A stretch of 6,331 bases of DNA from positions 1 through 6,331 of the forward strand of contig JARKQO010000398.1 in NCBI GenBank assembly GCA_029974855.1, written 5' to 3'. This stretch comes from Eubacteriales bacterium (lineage in GTDB: Bacteria; Bacillota_A; Clostridia; Christensenellales; Aristaeellaceae). Position 1 is the first letter of the stretch. Each line of letters opens with the position of its first letter. The position numbers were made by a program, and so were the translations under genes. Below are positions 1-5,862 of this stretch, in pieces. The notes below the pieces were generated by a model, which worked only from the letters and a program-made list of their open reading frames with translations, did not search any database and had not been told where the DNA came from.

Positions 1-866
1 ACAGCCACCACATCCTGGAGGGTATAGCGGGGGGAAGCGTAGCGGTGCACCGCAGCCCAGAAGCGCTCCTGGGCGGCCCGGGTTTTAGTCCAGGCGGGGC
101 TATCATCCGGTTCAGCCAGCCAGTATACCAGCCGGGGGGCGGTGCAGGCGTTCTGATCCGTCAGGTAGGTATCGTGGAAGAAGCCCTGGGCCACGGCCTC
201 CAGCTGCTTATCCTCCATCTCCAGCAGGGTGGCGGAGCGGATGACCAGCAAGGAGTACCGGTCCGCGAAGGTCACGTCAAAGGCTTGGGGGGGAAGCGGG
301 GCCTGGCGCACCCGGGCCACGGTCTCGTCCCCGCCCCAGATCAGGCGCACATCGCACAGGGCGCTGAGCTCCCGGGTGAGCTCCTGGCGCTCCCGGGGAT
401 AGGTGATGACGTTCACATAGGGGCACAGGGCATGGTGGGGGGAGGCGGGGGGGTCCAACAGGGCCCCCATGGCCTGGCACACCAGCCGGGTCTGGGGAAA
501 GTCCTGGCTGGAGGCCTTCACGATGGAGGCGTTGCCCGAAAGCAAGGCCGCGACCAAGGAATAGGCGAAGTTAATGGGCACGTTGCCGGGGGCGATGTGG
601 AAGGCCAGCCCCCGGCCGATCCGGTCCGCCAGGGCCTGGGACCCAAGCTGTTTTTTCATCTGCTCCAGGTTGCCCCGGCGGCAGAAGAAGGCGAAGGAGA
701 TAATGTCTGAATAGCCCCGCAGGGACTTGTCCCCCAGCAGCGCGGCGGACAGGGCCTCCAGAAAATCCAGGGCGGGCTGGGCAAAGGGCGGCAAGGGCGG
801 GACCGCAGCGGCCAAGGCAAAATCCCCGGTTCCGCAGAGCAAGGCATAGGCGTCAGGATGGCTCAT
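1..866 (-). CDS. LuxC-family acyl-CoA/acyl-protein reductase (partial, C-terminus off the window)
   Basis: An open frame runs from ATG at 866 to base 1 with no stop, giving 288 codons of a protein that should be roughly 400-480 aa in this family. LuxC is an aldehyde-dehydrogenase-fold enzyme that takes an acyl group from LuxE (or acyl-CoA) onto a cysteine and reduces it with NAD(P)H to the aldehyde. Visible marks are HIAPGNVPINFAYSL (about 90-104) followed by SGNASIVKAS (110-119), the nucleotide-binding region, and DTYLTDQNACTAPRLVYW (232-249) with the expected catalytic Cys241. The start is firm: an in-frame TAA lies at 885-887 and ATG 866 is the only start codon after it. It overlaps the LuxE-like gene by 14 bp, with a weak AAGGGGG about 12 nt upstream, so translation is probably coupled. 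The family call is strong; the substrate is unknown. Confidence 0.93.
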   Translation of the reverse strand, partial: MSHPDAYALLCGTGDFALAAAVPPLPPFAQPALDFLEALSAALLGDKSLRGYSDIISFAFFCRRGNLEQMKKQLGSQALADRIGRGLAFHIAPGNVPINFAYSLVAALLSGNASIVKASSQDFPQTRLVCQAMGALLDPPASPHHALCPYVNVITYPRERQELTRELSALCDVRLIWGGDETVARVRQAPLPPQAFDVTFADRYSLLVIRSATLLEMEDKQLEAVAQGFFHDTYLTDQNACTAPRLVYWLAEPDDSPAWTKTRAAQERFWAAVHRYASPRYTLQDVVA

Positions 867-1932
867 AGGTATCGCTGCACCCCCTTAGCTCCGCCCGGGC
901 GATGCGCCCGTACACGGCAAAATACTTGCCCTTGCGGCCGCAGGGGCAGTCGTCCTCCCCCAGAATGGCCCCCTGGTCCTCGGTGAGCAGGATGTGCCCC
1001 GGATAGCTGCGGGGCAGCAGGCTGCTGACCTGGATCAGGCCCTTCTGGCCCATAGGGACCTCTGAAAAATCAAAGGGATCGCGGATGGTGACATCCGACC
1101 ACACCGGGGCGTGGAGATGACCCTGTTGGCACTCCATGTAGATGGTGCCGGTTTGCTCCACCATGCCGTAGTAGTCGTGAACCCGGGTGATGCCGCAGGC
1201 TTCCCTTAGAGCCTCCTTGAACTGCCCGGGGGACACCGCCTCGCCAGCCAGCTTCTTCCAGCCGCCTCCATGGATCAAGATGCCCTGGCTCAAATCCGGC
1301 TTTTCTCTCAGGCGAAGCAACTCCCGGTAGAAGTGCTGCCACACCATGAAGGTGAAGCCGAACAAAAACAGGGGGCTGCCCCGGTGCTTCTCCAAAAAGG
1401 CCCGCAGGCCCTCAACATCCAGGGCCATGTGCTCGTCTAAAGCGTAGAACTTGTCCCGGGCGAAGAAGCTGAACCCCAAAATCCCGGCCCCCCGGGCGGA
1501 GAACATATCCCGGTTGGACACCACCGCGCTGCTGTCCAAGATGATCATGGGCAGGCGGCTGTTGCCCAGAAAGTCGGAGACGATCCGGGAGAGGGCCTTG
1601 CTTTGCGCGGCGCTGGTCTCCCGGTCCAGGTAGATGCGGCTGACCTGCTGGCCCGTGGTGCCGCTGCTGGTCATGGTTTTGTGCACCGCCTCCTGGGGGA
1701 CGCTGGCCAAGGAGAATTCCTTAAACAGCCGCACCGGCAGAAAGGGGAGCTCCTGGTAGCGCTCCACCTGCTGGAGATCACAGCCCCAGGCGGAGAGCAT
1801 CCGGGCATACTCCGGGCTTCCCTCCCGGTGGCGGAGGCTTAAGGCCCTCAGCTCCCGGGTGAGAAAGGCTTGCTTTTCCCCCTTGTCCATGCCATAGGGG
1901 GGCAAGGCCAGGAGGGTTTCCAGATCAGTCAT
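853..1932 (-). CDS. LuxE-family acyl-protein synthetase
   Basis: A complete 359-aa protein of the LuxE family (acyl-protein synthetase, ANL-like adenylating fold). In luminous bacteria LuxE activates a fatty acid with ATP and carries it on a cysteine near its C-terminus before passing it to LuxC. Seen here are the phosphate-binding loop SSGTTGQ (89-95), HGGGWKK (221-227), the adenylate motif YGMVEQTG (255-262), CPCGRKGKYF (329-338), and the end AELRGCSDTYEPS, whose Cys352 is the likely acyl-carrying residue. Length is close to that of classic LuxE proteins (about 370-380 aa). The start ATG at 1932 has GGAG seven bases upstream and overlaps the preceding ligase by 8 bp; the LuxC-like gene follows with a 14-bp overlap. 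Adjacent LuxE and LuxC suggest a working acyl-to-aldehyde pair. Whether the acyl donor is a free acid or the neighbouring ACP cannot be read from sequence. Confidence 0.93.
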   Translation of the reverse strand: MTDLETLLALPPYGMDKGEKQAFLTRELRALSLRHREGSPEYARMLSAWGCDLQQVERYQELPFLPVRLFKEFSLASVPQEAVHKTMTSSGTTGQQVSRIYLDRETSAAQSKALSRIVSDFLGNSRLPMIILDSSAVVSNRDMFSARGAGILGFSFFARDKFYALDEHMALDVEGLRAFLEKHRGSPLFLFGFTFMVWQHFYRELLRLREKPDLSQGILIHGGGWKKLAGEAVSPGQFKEALREACGITRVHDYYGMVEQTGTIYMECQQGHLHAPVWSDVTIRDPFDFSEVPMGQKGLIQVSSLLPRSYPGHILLTEDQGAILGEDDCPCGRKGKYFAVYGRIARAELRGCSDTYEPS

Positions 1933-3331
1933 AGTATTGCTCCAGCTCCTTGTAGAGCGTCTTGCCCGCGTCGTTCTTGGGAATTTCCGGGATGGCCCGG
2001 GCCAGGAAGGCCGCCGGGTTCAGGCCGGTTTTTTCGATGAGATAGCCCCGCAGGGCGGGCAGCAAAGCCGCCTGGGTGGCAAAGAGATAGAGCTGGTCGT
2101 CCAGGCCGGCGCAGGCCACCTCCGCCTCGGGGAAGGCGGCTTTCAGCAGCCGTTCCGCCTCGTCCAGGTTGACCCGGTTGCCGAAGATTTTCAGGAAGCG
2201 CTTTTTGCGGCCCACGATGGTGAAGTAGCCCTCCCCGTCCATCTGGGCCATGTCTCCGGTGTCCAGCACGCCGCCCCGCTGGTCCCCCAGGCTTAAATCC
2301 GCCGCGCTTTCGGCATAGCCCAAGGTGACGTTGTCCCCGTAGTAGCGAAGCTCCCCGGTGATGCCCGGCTGGGTGATGATGCCGCCGTGTACGTCCACCA
2401 GTTCAAAGCGGCCTCCGGGGATGGCGACGCCCATGGCCCCGGCCTTCTCCAGGCTACGCTCCCAGGGCAAAAACGCCATCCGGGCGGTGGCCTCGCACTG
2501 GCCGTACATCACCACGAAGCGGCGGCCCGTTTCCTGGCACCAGCGGGCCAGCTTTTCGTGGAGGGCGGGCAGCAGCTTGCCCCCGGCCTGGGTCATGACC
2601 CTAAGGCTGGGAAGGTCCATGCGGGTGAAGCGCATCCGGTCCAGCATTTCGTAGGTGTAGGGCACCCCGCCGAAGCTGGTGGCCCCCTGGGCCTTGAAGA
2701 AGCTCCAGAACTCCTTCTGGGCGATGCCCTTGTCCGTCAGCAGCAAAGTGGCCCCCACGTCCAAATGGCTGTTGAGGATGCTGAGCCCGTAGGTATAGTT
2801 CATGGGCAAGGTGGTGATGGGCCTTTCCGCAGCGGTGAGCTCCAGGTACTGGACGATGCTGTCCGTATTGGCCCGGATGTTGCGGTAGCTCTGCCGCACA
2901 AACTTGGGGCTGCCGGTGGAACCGCTGGTGGTGAGCAGCAGGGCCAGCTCCGGATGCAGTTCCACGCCGTCCCCAAAGGGAGTGGCCAAAAGCCGATAGC
3001 CAAAGCGCTCATACACCGGCGTGCAGCCCTCCGGGTGGAAGCCCTCCGGGGCCCAGAGGTACTTGGGGCGGTAGGCCTGGCACAGGGCGTCCAAAGCCTG
3101 GGGATCGGTGTCCGCCCCCAGCATGGCGGGCACGATGCCTTCCTCCAAAAAGCCGGCATAGCCCAAAAAGCTGCCCATGGTGTTCTGGCAGAGCTGGAGC
3201 ACCAAACAGCGGCCCCCGGTGGCCTGGGCCAAAGCCCGGCTTTCCCGGGCTAGCTGGGCGTACGTGAGGCTTTGGCCGTATTCGTCCAGGACGGCGGTTT
3301 GGTCCCCGAAGCGGTCAAATTTCCACATCAT
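1925..3331 (-). CDS. AMP-dependent acyl ligase/synthetase (ANL superfamily), likely loads the adjacent ACP
   Basis: A 468-aa acyl-adenylating enzyme from ATG 3331. ANL enzymes form acyl-AMP from an acid and ATP, then transfer the acyl to a thiol; the adjacent ACP is the natural acceptor here (inference). Motifs in order: TSGSTGSPK loop (135-143), TTLPMNYTYGLS (173-184), YGQCEAT (276-282), TGD (358-360), GRKKR (374-378), and the C-terminal PKNDAGKTLYKEL with catalytic Lys457. The loop continues FVRQ where most family members have Gly-Val, and the YGxTE position is YGQCE, pointing to a side branch. It is shorter than long-chain fatty acyl-CoA ligases (over 500 aa), which fits a carrier-protein-loading type. 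Start choice: AAGGAG at 3345-3350 sits 13 nt upstream of ATG 3331; ATG 3328 is the next codon; a TTG at 3361 would add ten residues but has a poor binding site. It overlaps the ACP gene by 17 bp and the LuxE-like gene by 8 bp. Confidence 0.92.
   Translation of the reverse strand: MMWKFDRFGDQTAVLDEYGQSLTYAQLARESRALAQATGGRCLVLQLCQNTMGSFLGYAGFLEEGIVPAMLGADTDPQALDALCQAYRPKYLWAPEGFHPEGCTPVYERFGYRLLATPFGDGVELHPELALLLTTSGSTGSPKFVRQSYRNIRANTDSIVQYLELTAAERPITTLPMNYTYGLSILNSHLDVGATLLLTDKGIAQKEFWSFFKAQGATSFGGVPYTYEMLDRMRFTRMDLPSLRVMTQAGGKLLPALHEKLARWCQETGRRFVVMYGQCEATARMAFLPWERSLEKAGAMGVAIPGGRFELVDVHGGIITQPGITGELRYYGDNVTLGYAESAADLSLGDQRGGVLDTGDMAQMDGEGYFTIVGRKKRFLKIFGNRVNLDEAERLLKAAFPEAEVACAGLDDQLYLFATQAALLPALRGYLIEKTGLNPAAFLARAIPEIPKNDAGKTLYKELEQYYD
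1940..1951 (-). promoter_or_regulatory. Ribosome binding site of the LuxE-like gene
   Basis: AAGGAGCTGGAG on the minus strand lies inside the last codons of the ligase gene. The nearer GGAG is 7 nt from ATG 1932 and supports this start, which overlaps the ligase stop by 8 bp. Confidence 0.65.
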
Positions 3332-3551
3332 ACTTCCGCAAAATCTCCTTGCCTTTTTCAAAAGAGCTCAGGTCGATGATGTCGTCCATCTCCATCATGA
3401 TGTCAAAGGCGTCCTCCAGCCGGGCCACCAGGGCCATGTGGCCCACGCTGTCCCAGGAGGCGCTTTGGCCGTACACCAGGCCCGGGGCTTCGGCGGGGGT
3501 CACTTCCAGGGCGGAGACAAAGGCGTTTACGTACTTGTCCAGGTTGTTCAT
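3315..3551 (-). CDS. Acyl carrier protein
   Basis: A 78-aa phosphopantetheine-binding carrier protein of usual ACP size. The motif WDSVGHMALVARLEDAF (33-49) puts the pantetheine-bearing serine at Ser35; the common housekeeping form is DSL(D). The stretch after it is strongly acidic (EDAFDIMMEMDDIID), the helix that usually docks partner enzymes. It should hold an acyl group as a thioester in the cytoplasm while neighbouring enzymes act on it. Translation starts at ATG 3551 behind a perfect AAGGAGG with a 7-nt spacer, the strongest binding site in the window, which fits the need for excess carrier protein. A 42-bp gap separates it from the SDR upstream, and its end overlaps the ligase. The WDSVGHM form and the position next to a dedicated ligase argue for a pathway-specific carrier rather than the fatty-acid-synthesis AcpP. 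DltC (D-alanyl carrier) is less likely because no dltB or dltD is seen. Confidence 0.95.
   Translation of the reverse strand: MNNLDKYVNAFVSALEVTPAEAPGLVYGQSASWDSVGHMALVARLEDAFDIMMEMDDIIDLSSFEKGKEILRKYDVEI
3345..3350 (-). promoter_or_regulatory. Ribosome binding site deciding the acyl-ligase start
   Basis: AAGGAG on the minus strand, inside the 3' end of the ACP gene and 13 nt before ATG 3331. It lies downstream of the alternative TTG at 3361 and so cannot serve that codon, which favours ATG 3331 (or ATG 3328, 16 nt away) as the true start. The spacer is longer than ideal, so re-initiation by ribosomes finishing the ACP, whose stop is at 3315-3317, may matter. Confidence 0.6.
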
Positions 3552-3558
3552 GGGGATT

Positions 3559-3565
3559 CCTCCTT
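3559..3565 (-). promoter_or_regulatory. Strong ribosome binding site of the ACP gene
   Basis: On the minus strand this reads AAGGAGG, a full match to the anti-Shine-Dalgarno, with a 7-nt spacer to ATG 3551. It lies in the 42-bp gap after the SDR gene, the only real intergenic space in the window. That gap has no clear promoter boxes or hairpin, so the ACP is probably translated from the same transcript at a higher rate. Confidence 0.85.
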
Positions 3566-3593
3566 ATGGCTGTATCGTCTGGATGGCTATGGT

Positions 3594-4337
3594 TTAAAGA
3601 ATGCCGCCGTCCACCCGCCAGGTCTGGCCGGTGACGTAGCTGGCCCTGTCGCTGGCCAAGAAGGCCGCCACCTGGGCGATCTCCATGGGGTTGGCCTTGC
3701 GGCCCAAAAGGATTTTCGCCAGGGTTTCCCGCTCCACCTTTTCGCTGAGGCCCGCCACCAAACCGGTGTCGGTATAGCCCGGGGCCAAAGCGTTGACACG
3801 GATGCCCATGGGCGCGTATTCCCGGGCCATCTTCTGGGTGGCGGCGATGACCGCCGCCTTGCTGGCGGAATAGTCGATGCGGCTGTCTCCATCCAGGCCG
3901 GCCACGCTGGCGATATTCACCACGGCACCCTGGCGGCGGCGGGCCATGAGCCGGGTGGCAAAGCGGCTCACCTCCAGCAAAGCGAAGAAGTTCACGTCAA
4001 AAATGGAGCGCATCTCCGCCTCGGAGGTCATTTGGAACAGCTTGTCCTCTCCCATGATGCCGGCGTTGTTCACCAAAATGTCCAAAGGCTGCTTGTCCCC
4101 CATGACCTGGGCAAAGGCGGCCTTGCGGGAGGCCTCCTGGGTGAGCTCGGCATAGACGGGCTTCACCCACACCCCATGGGCCCGGGCCAGGGCTTCGCAC
4201 TCCGCCTCAAAGGCGGGGCTTTCCCCCCGGGCAAAGGCCCACACATTGGCCCCCTCCTGGGCAAAAACCCGCAGCAGGGCCTGGCCGATGCCCTTGGCGC
4301 AGCCGGTGATCAGGGCGTTTTTTCCTTGCAGCAGCAT
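3594..4337 (-). CDS. SDR-family oxidoreductase (FabG-like, 3-oxoacyl-ACP reductase type)
   Basis: A complete 247-aa classical short-chain dehydrogenase/reductase. It has the Rossmann cofactor motif TGCAKGIG (11-18), NNAG (90-93), the structural Asn116, catalytic Ser144 (NIASVAG), and the YxxxK pair Tyr156/Lys160 (DYSASK). PGYTDTG (187-193) and the ending RVDGGIL are typical of FabG-like members. No acidic residue stands clearly after the second beta strand (NVWAFARGES), where Arg37 hints at NADPH preference; this is a weak inference. Such enzymes reduce ketones or aldehydes, classically 3-oxoacyl-ACP. With an ACP, ligase and LuxC-like reductase downstream, it could reduce a keto-acyl-ACP or the LuxC-made aldehyde. 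ATG 4337 has AAGGAG seven bases upstream, lying over the stop region of the preceding membrane-protein gene 4 bp away. SDR membership is certain; the substrate is not. Confidence 0.94.
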   Translation of the reverse strand: MLLQGKNALITGCAKGIGQALLRVFAQEGANVWAFARGESPAFEAECEALARAHGVWVKPVYAELTQEASRKAAFAQVMGDKQPLDILVNNAGIMGEDKLFQMTSEAEMRSIFDVNFFALLEVSRFATRLMARRRQGAVVNIASVAGLDGDSRIDYSASKAAVIAATQKMAREYAPMGIRVNALAPGYTDTGLVAGLSEKVERETLAKILLGRKANPMEIAQVAAFLASDRASYVTGQTWRVDGGIL

Positions 4338-4341
4338 GGCG

Positions 4342-5862
4342 TCACTCCTTTTCAGGGGCCAGGGTTACGGAAGCTTTGTCATAATACTCGGCGTACAGGT
4401 GCAGCACATAGTCGATGGAGGAGCTGTCCGCCGCGTCCCCCATGAACGCCTTGGGGATCAGGCTTACGGGGGTCAAGGTCACGTCTAGCTGAGCCGGGTC
4501 GTTCATGGCCGCGTCCCGGGCGTCCATCTCCCGGTCATACTGCCGGGCCTCGCCCCGGAGCAAGGACAGGGCCGCGCTGCCCCCGGTCATGTTCTGGGGG
4601 CCGTAGCTTTCGCTGCCGGAGGGGTGGTAGGCCACGCAGCCCGCCAGCAGCAGCGCGGCGGCGACGGCCAGCACGGGCCCGGAAACCCGGGGGGAGGGGT
4701 TTGCCGTCGAGAGGCTTGCCCCCAGGCCCAGATGGCGGCGCAGGAGGTGGCCCGCCCAGTACAGGGCCAGGCCGCAACCCATCAGCACATAGGTGTAGTA
4801 GTAGGTGTTCAGCACCCGGCCATCCCCCAGGTAGTTGCCCGTGAACAGGGTGGGGGCCAGCTGGGCGCAGAACAGGGCCATGGCCAGCGAGGTCACCCAC
4901 AGGGGCCGGGCAAAGGAGAAGGAGCAGCGTTTCAGGGTGGGCAGCAGCAGCGTTACCAGCACCCCCGCTGCCGCCAGGAGGGGCAAGGAGAACCAGTGGC
5001 CCATCAAAGCCAGGCCGAAATACAGGGCCTGGGCCACGGCCATGGGGGCGCTGAGCCCCCCTTGGAGGGTTTTAGCCCGGACGGCGTTCCCTGGCGCAAT
5101 GGCGCTGAAAGCCAGGCAGGCCAACAGCAGCACCGTGAGAAAAGCGAAGGCGAAGCGCTTGGGCCGTTTGCGCACAAAGGCCAGGGCTGTGTACCCCAAG
5201 GCCAGCAGCACCGCCAGCAGCACCGTGGAATACTTGCCGCCCCCCACCAACGCCGTCAGGAGGAGTAGGAGAGCGAAGAACGCGGCGGTCTTGCCCCGGC
5301 CTTGGACCCGGTCAAAGGCCAGCCAGCATCCGGCGGTGAAGAGCATGAGGCTCCACAGCAAAGTATAGGCCACGCCGCCGTTGAACCAGAAGAAGGCCTC
5401 GGAGGGGCTGGGCACAAAGTGCACCATCAGAAATCCCAAGGCGCAGAAGGCGGTGACAACGGCAGAGGTGCTGGCCCCAAGGGCCTTGCCCAAGCTCTGC
5501 CACAGGAAGAAACCCAGGGCCAGCAGCAGCCCTCCCAGCAGCACAAAAGTGCTGAGCCAGTAGGCTCCCTCGCTCCAAAGGCCGGGCTGGAGAGAGCTGA
5601 TGAAGGTGGTGGTGTAGGTGCCCTCCCAGGTGTTGCGGGTGCCCAAGGTGTTGTCCCATGCGGCGGCCACGGTGACCCCCAGGCTGCCGGTATCCCGCCA
5701 GGCGGCGTGGGTTTTGATGGAAAAGCCGAAATCGTCGTAGAAGGGATGGTTGAAAAAGGAGAGGACCAGCAAAGGCAACAGGCTCAGGGCCAGCAGCAGG
5801 GCGCAGGCCCAGGCCAAAGTTTTATGGGGCAGGGAAAAGGAAGAGGGCTTGGGCGGCTTCAT
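4342..5862 (-). CDS. DUF6056-type multi-span membrane protein, probable GT-C-like glycosyltransferase
   Basis: A 506-aa polytopic membrane protein. Hydrophobic segments lie near 17-37, 101-121, 133-150, 163-183, 193-230, 238-256, 274-310, 320-338, 352-374 and 396-410, followed by a soluble tail of about 95 residues. Marks recalled from DUF6056-type proteins are FYDDFGFS (41-48) just after the first membrane segment, TWEGTYTTTF (78-87), SEAFFWFNGG (154-163), APGNAVRA (256-263) and the tail motif SAALSLLRGEARQYDREM. An acidic DD pair in the first outer loop with many membrane spans is the pattern of GT-C glycosyltransferases that use lipid-linked sugars, so a role in transferring sugars to a surface polymer is inferred, not shown. 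ATG 5862 overlaps the stop of the upstream paralogue (ATGA) and has GGGGAGGAG five bases before it. The family assignment is from memory; a generic membrane protein is the fallback. Confidence 0.82.
   Translation of the reverse strand: MKPPKPSSFSLPHKTLAWACALLLALSLLPLLVLSFFNHPFYDDFGFSIKTHAAWRDTGSLGVTVAAAWDNTLGTRNTWEGTYTTTFISSLQPGLWSEGAYWLSTFVLLGGLLLALGFFLWQSLGKALGASTSAVVTAFCALGFLMVHFVPSPSEAFFWFNGGVAYTLLWSLMLFTAGCWLAFDRVQGRGKTAAFFALLLLLTALVGGGKYSTVLLAVLLALGYTALAFVRKRPKRFAFAFLTVLLLACLAFSAIAPGNAVRAKTLQGGLSAPMAVAQALYFGLALMGHWFSLPLLAAAGVLVTLLLPTLKRCSFSFARPLWVTSLAMALFCAQLAPTLFTGNYLGDGRVLNTYYYTYVLMGCGLALYWAGHLLRRHLGLGASLSTANPSPRVSGPVLAVAAALLLAGCVAYHPSGSESYGPQNMTGGSAALSLLRGEARQYDREMDARDAAMNDPAQLDVTLTPVSLIPKAFMGDAADSSSIDYVLHLYAEYYDKASVTLAPEKE
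4345..4350 (-). promoter_or_regulatory. Ribosome binding site of the SDR gene
   Basis: AAGGAG on the minus strand forms the last two sense codons (Lys-Glu) of the upstream membrane-protein gene, directly before its TGA, and lies 7 nt before ATG 4337. The site being inside the preceding gene links the membrane protein and SDR in one transcript. Confidence 0.75.
4501..4606 (-). repeat. Copy of a coding repeat shared by the two DUF6056-type genes
   Basis: This stretch matches 6021-6126 without gaps at a fixed offset of 1520 bases, with shared blocks such as TACTGCCGGGCCTC when read on the plus strand. It encodes the conserved tail around SAALSL and GEARQY. It is the most similar nucleotide block between the tandem paralogues and reflects gene duplication, not an insertion element. 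Confidence 0.65.

Noticed and set aside
45..710. Plus-strand open frame of 221 codons near the left edge
   Set aside because: It is antisense to the LuxC-like gene, whose frame carries the family motifs; the plus-strand product is low-complexity Gly/Gln/His.
656..847. Minus-strand open frame of 63 codons
   Set aside because: It is another frame within the LuxC-like gene and its product is rich in Pro, Arg, Ser and Cys with no motif.
1..1932. Bioluminescence operon (luxCDABE)
   Set aside because: Only LuxC- and LuxE-like genes are present; no luciferase alpha/beta or LuxD-like gene lies in the window, and the flanking genes suggest another use. The flanks outside the window were not visible.
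2387..3253. Long plus-strand open frame of 288 codons opposite the acyl ligase
   Set aside because: It is rich in Gly, His, Gln and Ala with no recognisable motif, and lies antisense to a clear ANL enzyme. GC-rich DNA opens such frames by chance.
3332..3361. Upstream TTG start adding ten residues to the acyl ligase
   Set aside because: There is no good ribosome binding site before the TTG, while AAGGAG at 3345-3350 serves the ATG at 3331; the extra residues do not look like a family N-terminus.
1925..3551. D-alanylation pair (dltA and dltC) of teichoic acid
   Set aside because: No dltB or dltD neighbour is seen, and the LuxE/LuxC-like genes and SDR alongside do not belong to that pathway.
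3552..3593. Possible internal promoter or terminator in the 42-bp gap between SDR and ACP
   Set aside because: The gap holds the strong ACP ribosome binding site and a short direct repeat AGCCAT, but no -35/-10 pair with proper spacing and no GC hairpin with a T run.
3177..4445. Long plus-strand open frame of 422 codons opposite the ligase start, ACP and SDR
   Set aside because: It spans three confirmed genes on the other strand and has shadow-like composition (His, Gly, Gln). The minus-strand genes carry full catalytic motifs.
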